A stretch of 38,800 nucleotides of DNA from Burkholderiaceae bacterium (lineage in GTDB: Bacteria; Pseudomonadota; Gammaproteobacteria; Burkholderiales; Burkholderiaceae_C). The position numbers and the translations under genes are program-made. Positions 37,896-38,800 of the stretch are shown here, one piece after another. Below the pieces are notes generated by a model. That model saw nothing but the letters and a program-made list of their open reading frames with translations. It ran no database searches and was not told the DNA's origin. How positions within the stretch are numbered: the first letter of the stretch is position 1; each line of letters starts with the position of its first letter. The stretch is from the NCBI GenBank assembly GCA_023954035.1, contig JAMLIT010000038.1:1-38800 (forward strand), written 5' to 3'.

Positions 37896-38800
37896 GCGAG
37901 CTGCACCGGCTTCAATGAGGCCGGGGCGCGTGGCCCCGGAAAACGCAGAACGTGCGAGCCCTGGGCTCCGAAACCGAGGTGCTTCAATGAGGCCGGGGCG
38001 CGTGGCCCCGGAAAACATATCGAGGCGCTCAACGAGAACGTCATATGCCACCTGCTTCAATGAGGCCGGGGCGCGTGGCCCCGGAAAACCAAATCGCGAA
38101 TGTCCGACTCAGCATCGGTATGCGCGCTTCAATGAGGCCGGGGCGCGTGGCCCCGGAAAACGCTGGCTGCCCGCGCTGCGCATCGACCCGCCGCTGTGGC
38201 TTCAATGAGGCCGGGGCGCGTGGCCCCGGAAAACAAACCACCAGCGCGCTGCTGCGCTTCTACGGCGGTGCTTCAATGAGGCCGGGGCGCGTGGCCCCGG
38301 AAAACGGCGCTCCAGCCGCACCAAGTCGCGGCCGTATTTGTCGCTTCAATGAGGCCGGGGCGCGTGGCCCCGGAAAACGGGCTGGTCAATGAGGCGGTCT
38401 GCCTGGTCCTCGAAGCTTCAATGAGGCCGGGGCGCGTGGCCCCGGAAAACGGTGTCGCCAGCGCTGGCAATCACGCCCCGCACCAAGCTTCAATGAGGCC
38501 GGGGCGCGTGGCCCCGGAAAACGTTGGCCCATGCGAGCAACAAGGCACTGACGGCCGAGCTTCAATGAGGCCGGGGCGCGTGGCCCCGGAAAACTTCACC
38601 ACCCTGCGCGGAGGCTGACACCATGGCCGTGCTTCAATGAGGCCGGGGCGCGTGGCCCCGGAAAACGCCGGCAAAGCATCGCTCAAGGCCGGCGACGATG
38701 CAGAGCTTCAATGAGGCCGGGGCGCGTGGCCCCGGAAAACTGGCAAGCAGGCCGAGGCGCTGGCGCCCCACTTGACGCTTCAATGAGGCCGGGGCGCGTG

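Larger units (their letters stand above)
37836..38800 (-). CRISPR. CRISPR array, 14 repeats, right end cut
   Basis: Repeats of 36 bases on the plus strand begin GCTTCAATGAGGCC and end GGAAAAC, around a stem CCGGGGC/GCCCCGG (repeat bases 13-19 and 25-31) with loop GCGTG. Repeat starts: 37836 (degenerate), 37909, 37981, 38054, 38126, 38199, 38270, 38343, 38415, 38487, 38559, 38631, 38705 and 38777 (only 24 bases before the edge). The 13 spacers are 35-38 bases, mostly 36 or 37. All internal repeats are identical. On the minus strand the repeat starts GTTTTCC and ends ATTGAAGC, the common type I/III crRNA handle form, and the degenerate repeat is at the left, so transcription is inferred to be on the minus strand with the leader to the right. 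Subtype cannot be read from the repeat; from memory it resembles I-G or III loci. No cas genes are in this window. Confidence 0.97.

Noticed and set aside
37894-38686. Open frames running through the CRISPR array on both strands
   Set aside because: They are repeated translations of the 36-base repeat (unit MRPGRVAPEN or FSGATRPGLIEA) and not genes.

Overview
The window is a GC-rich chromosomal segment of a betaproteobacterium, most likely of the order Burkholderiales and probably family Comamonadaceae. This is inferred from the gene order (leuB-asd-fimV-truA-trpF-trpB-trpA-accD, and the fab-rpoE-mucD-lepA-lepB-rnc-era-recO-pdxJ-acpS run), from protein sequence character, and from two families of short intergenic repeats that I associate from memory with that family. 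About 95% of the window is ordinary core genome. The unusual part is a CRISPR array that fills the last kilobase and runs off the right edge.

Layout. 1-9049 (+): the end of leuB, asd, the pilus/polarity hub protein FimV, truA, the tryptophan genes trpF-trpB-trpA and accD. Junctions from fimV to trpA overlap by 4-8 bases, which suggests translational coupling. 9123-12705: a YggT-type membrane protein (-), then divergently a LON-domain protein, lysS and a short MscS-like channel (+). 12857-16846 (-): a small low-GC DUF486 membrane protein, a phosphofructokinase, a secreted TPR protein, nagZ and acpS. 16914-34532 (-) is one very long co-directional cluster. Read in the direction of transcription it is yceD, rpmF, plsX, fabH, fabD, fabG, acpP, fabF, an unknown membrane protein, rpoE, rseA, rseB, mucD, lepA, lepB, a DUF4845 protein, rnc, era, recO, pdxJ, then acpS and nagZ. 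It joins phospholipid and fatty-acid synthesis to the sigma-E envelope-stress circuit, to the signal peptidase, and to ribosome/RNA maturation factors. 34558-37714: maf and an RsmI-like methyltransferase (+), then a ZIP metal transporter and an exported dienelactone-hydrolase-like enzyme (-).

37836-38800 is the CRISPR array: 14 repeats of 36 bases (the last cut by the window edge) and 13 complete spacers of 35-38 bases. Two independent signs, the degenerate first repeat and the ATTGAAGC end of the minus-strand repeat, say that the array is transcribed on the minus strand, towards the hydrolase gene. The leader, and presumably the cas genes, then lie beyond the right edge. No cas gene is in the window.

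Other signals: six copies of an AT-richer palindromic repeat built around GCGCTTAT and AGCTAT, two copies of a GC-rich repeat, a strong hairpin terminator or attenuator between rpmF and plsX, a terminator after mucD, and a roughly 500-base low-GC patch around the DUF486 gene. I saw no tRNA, rRNA, transposase, integrase or prophage gene.
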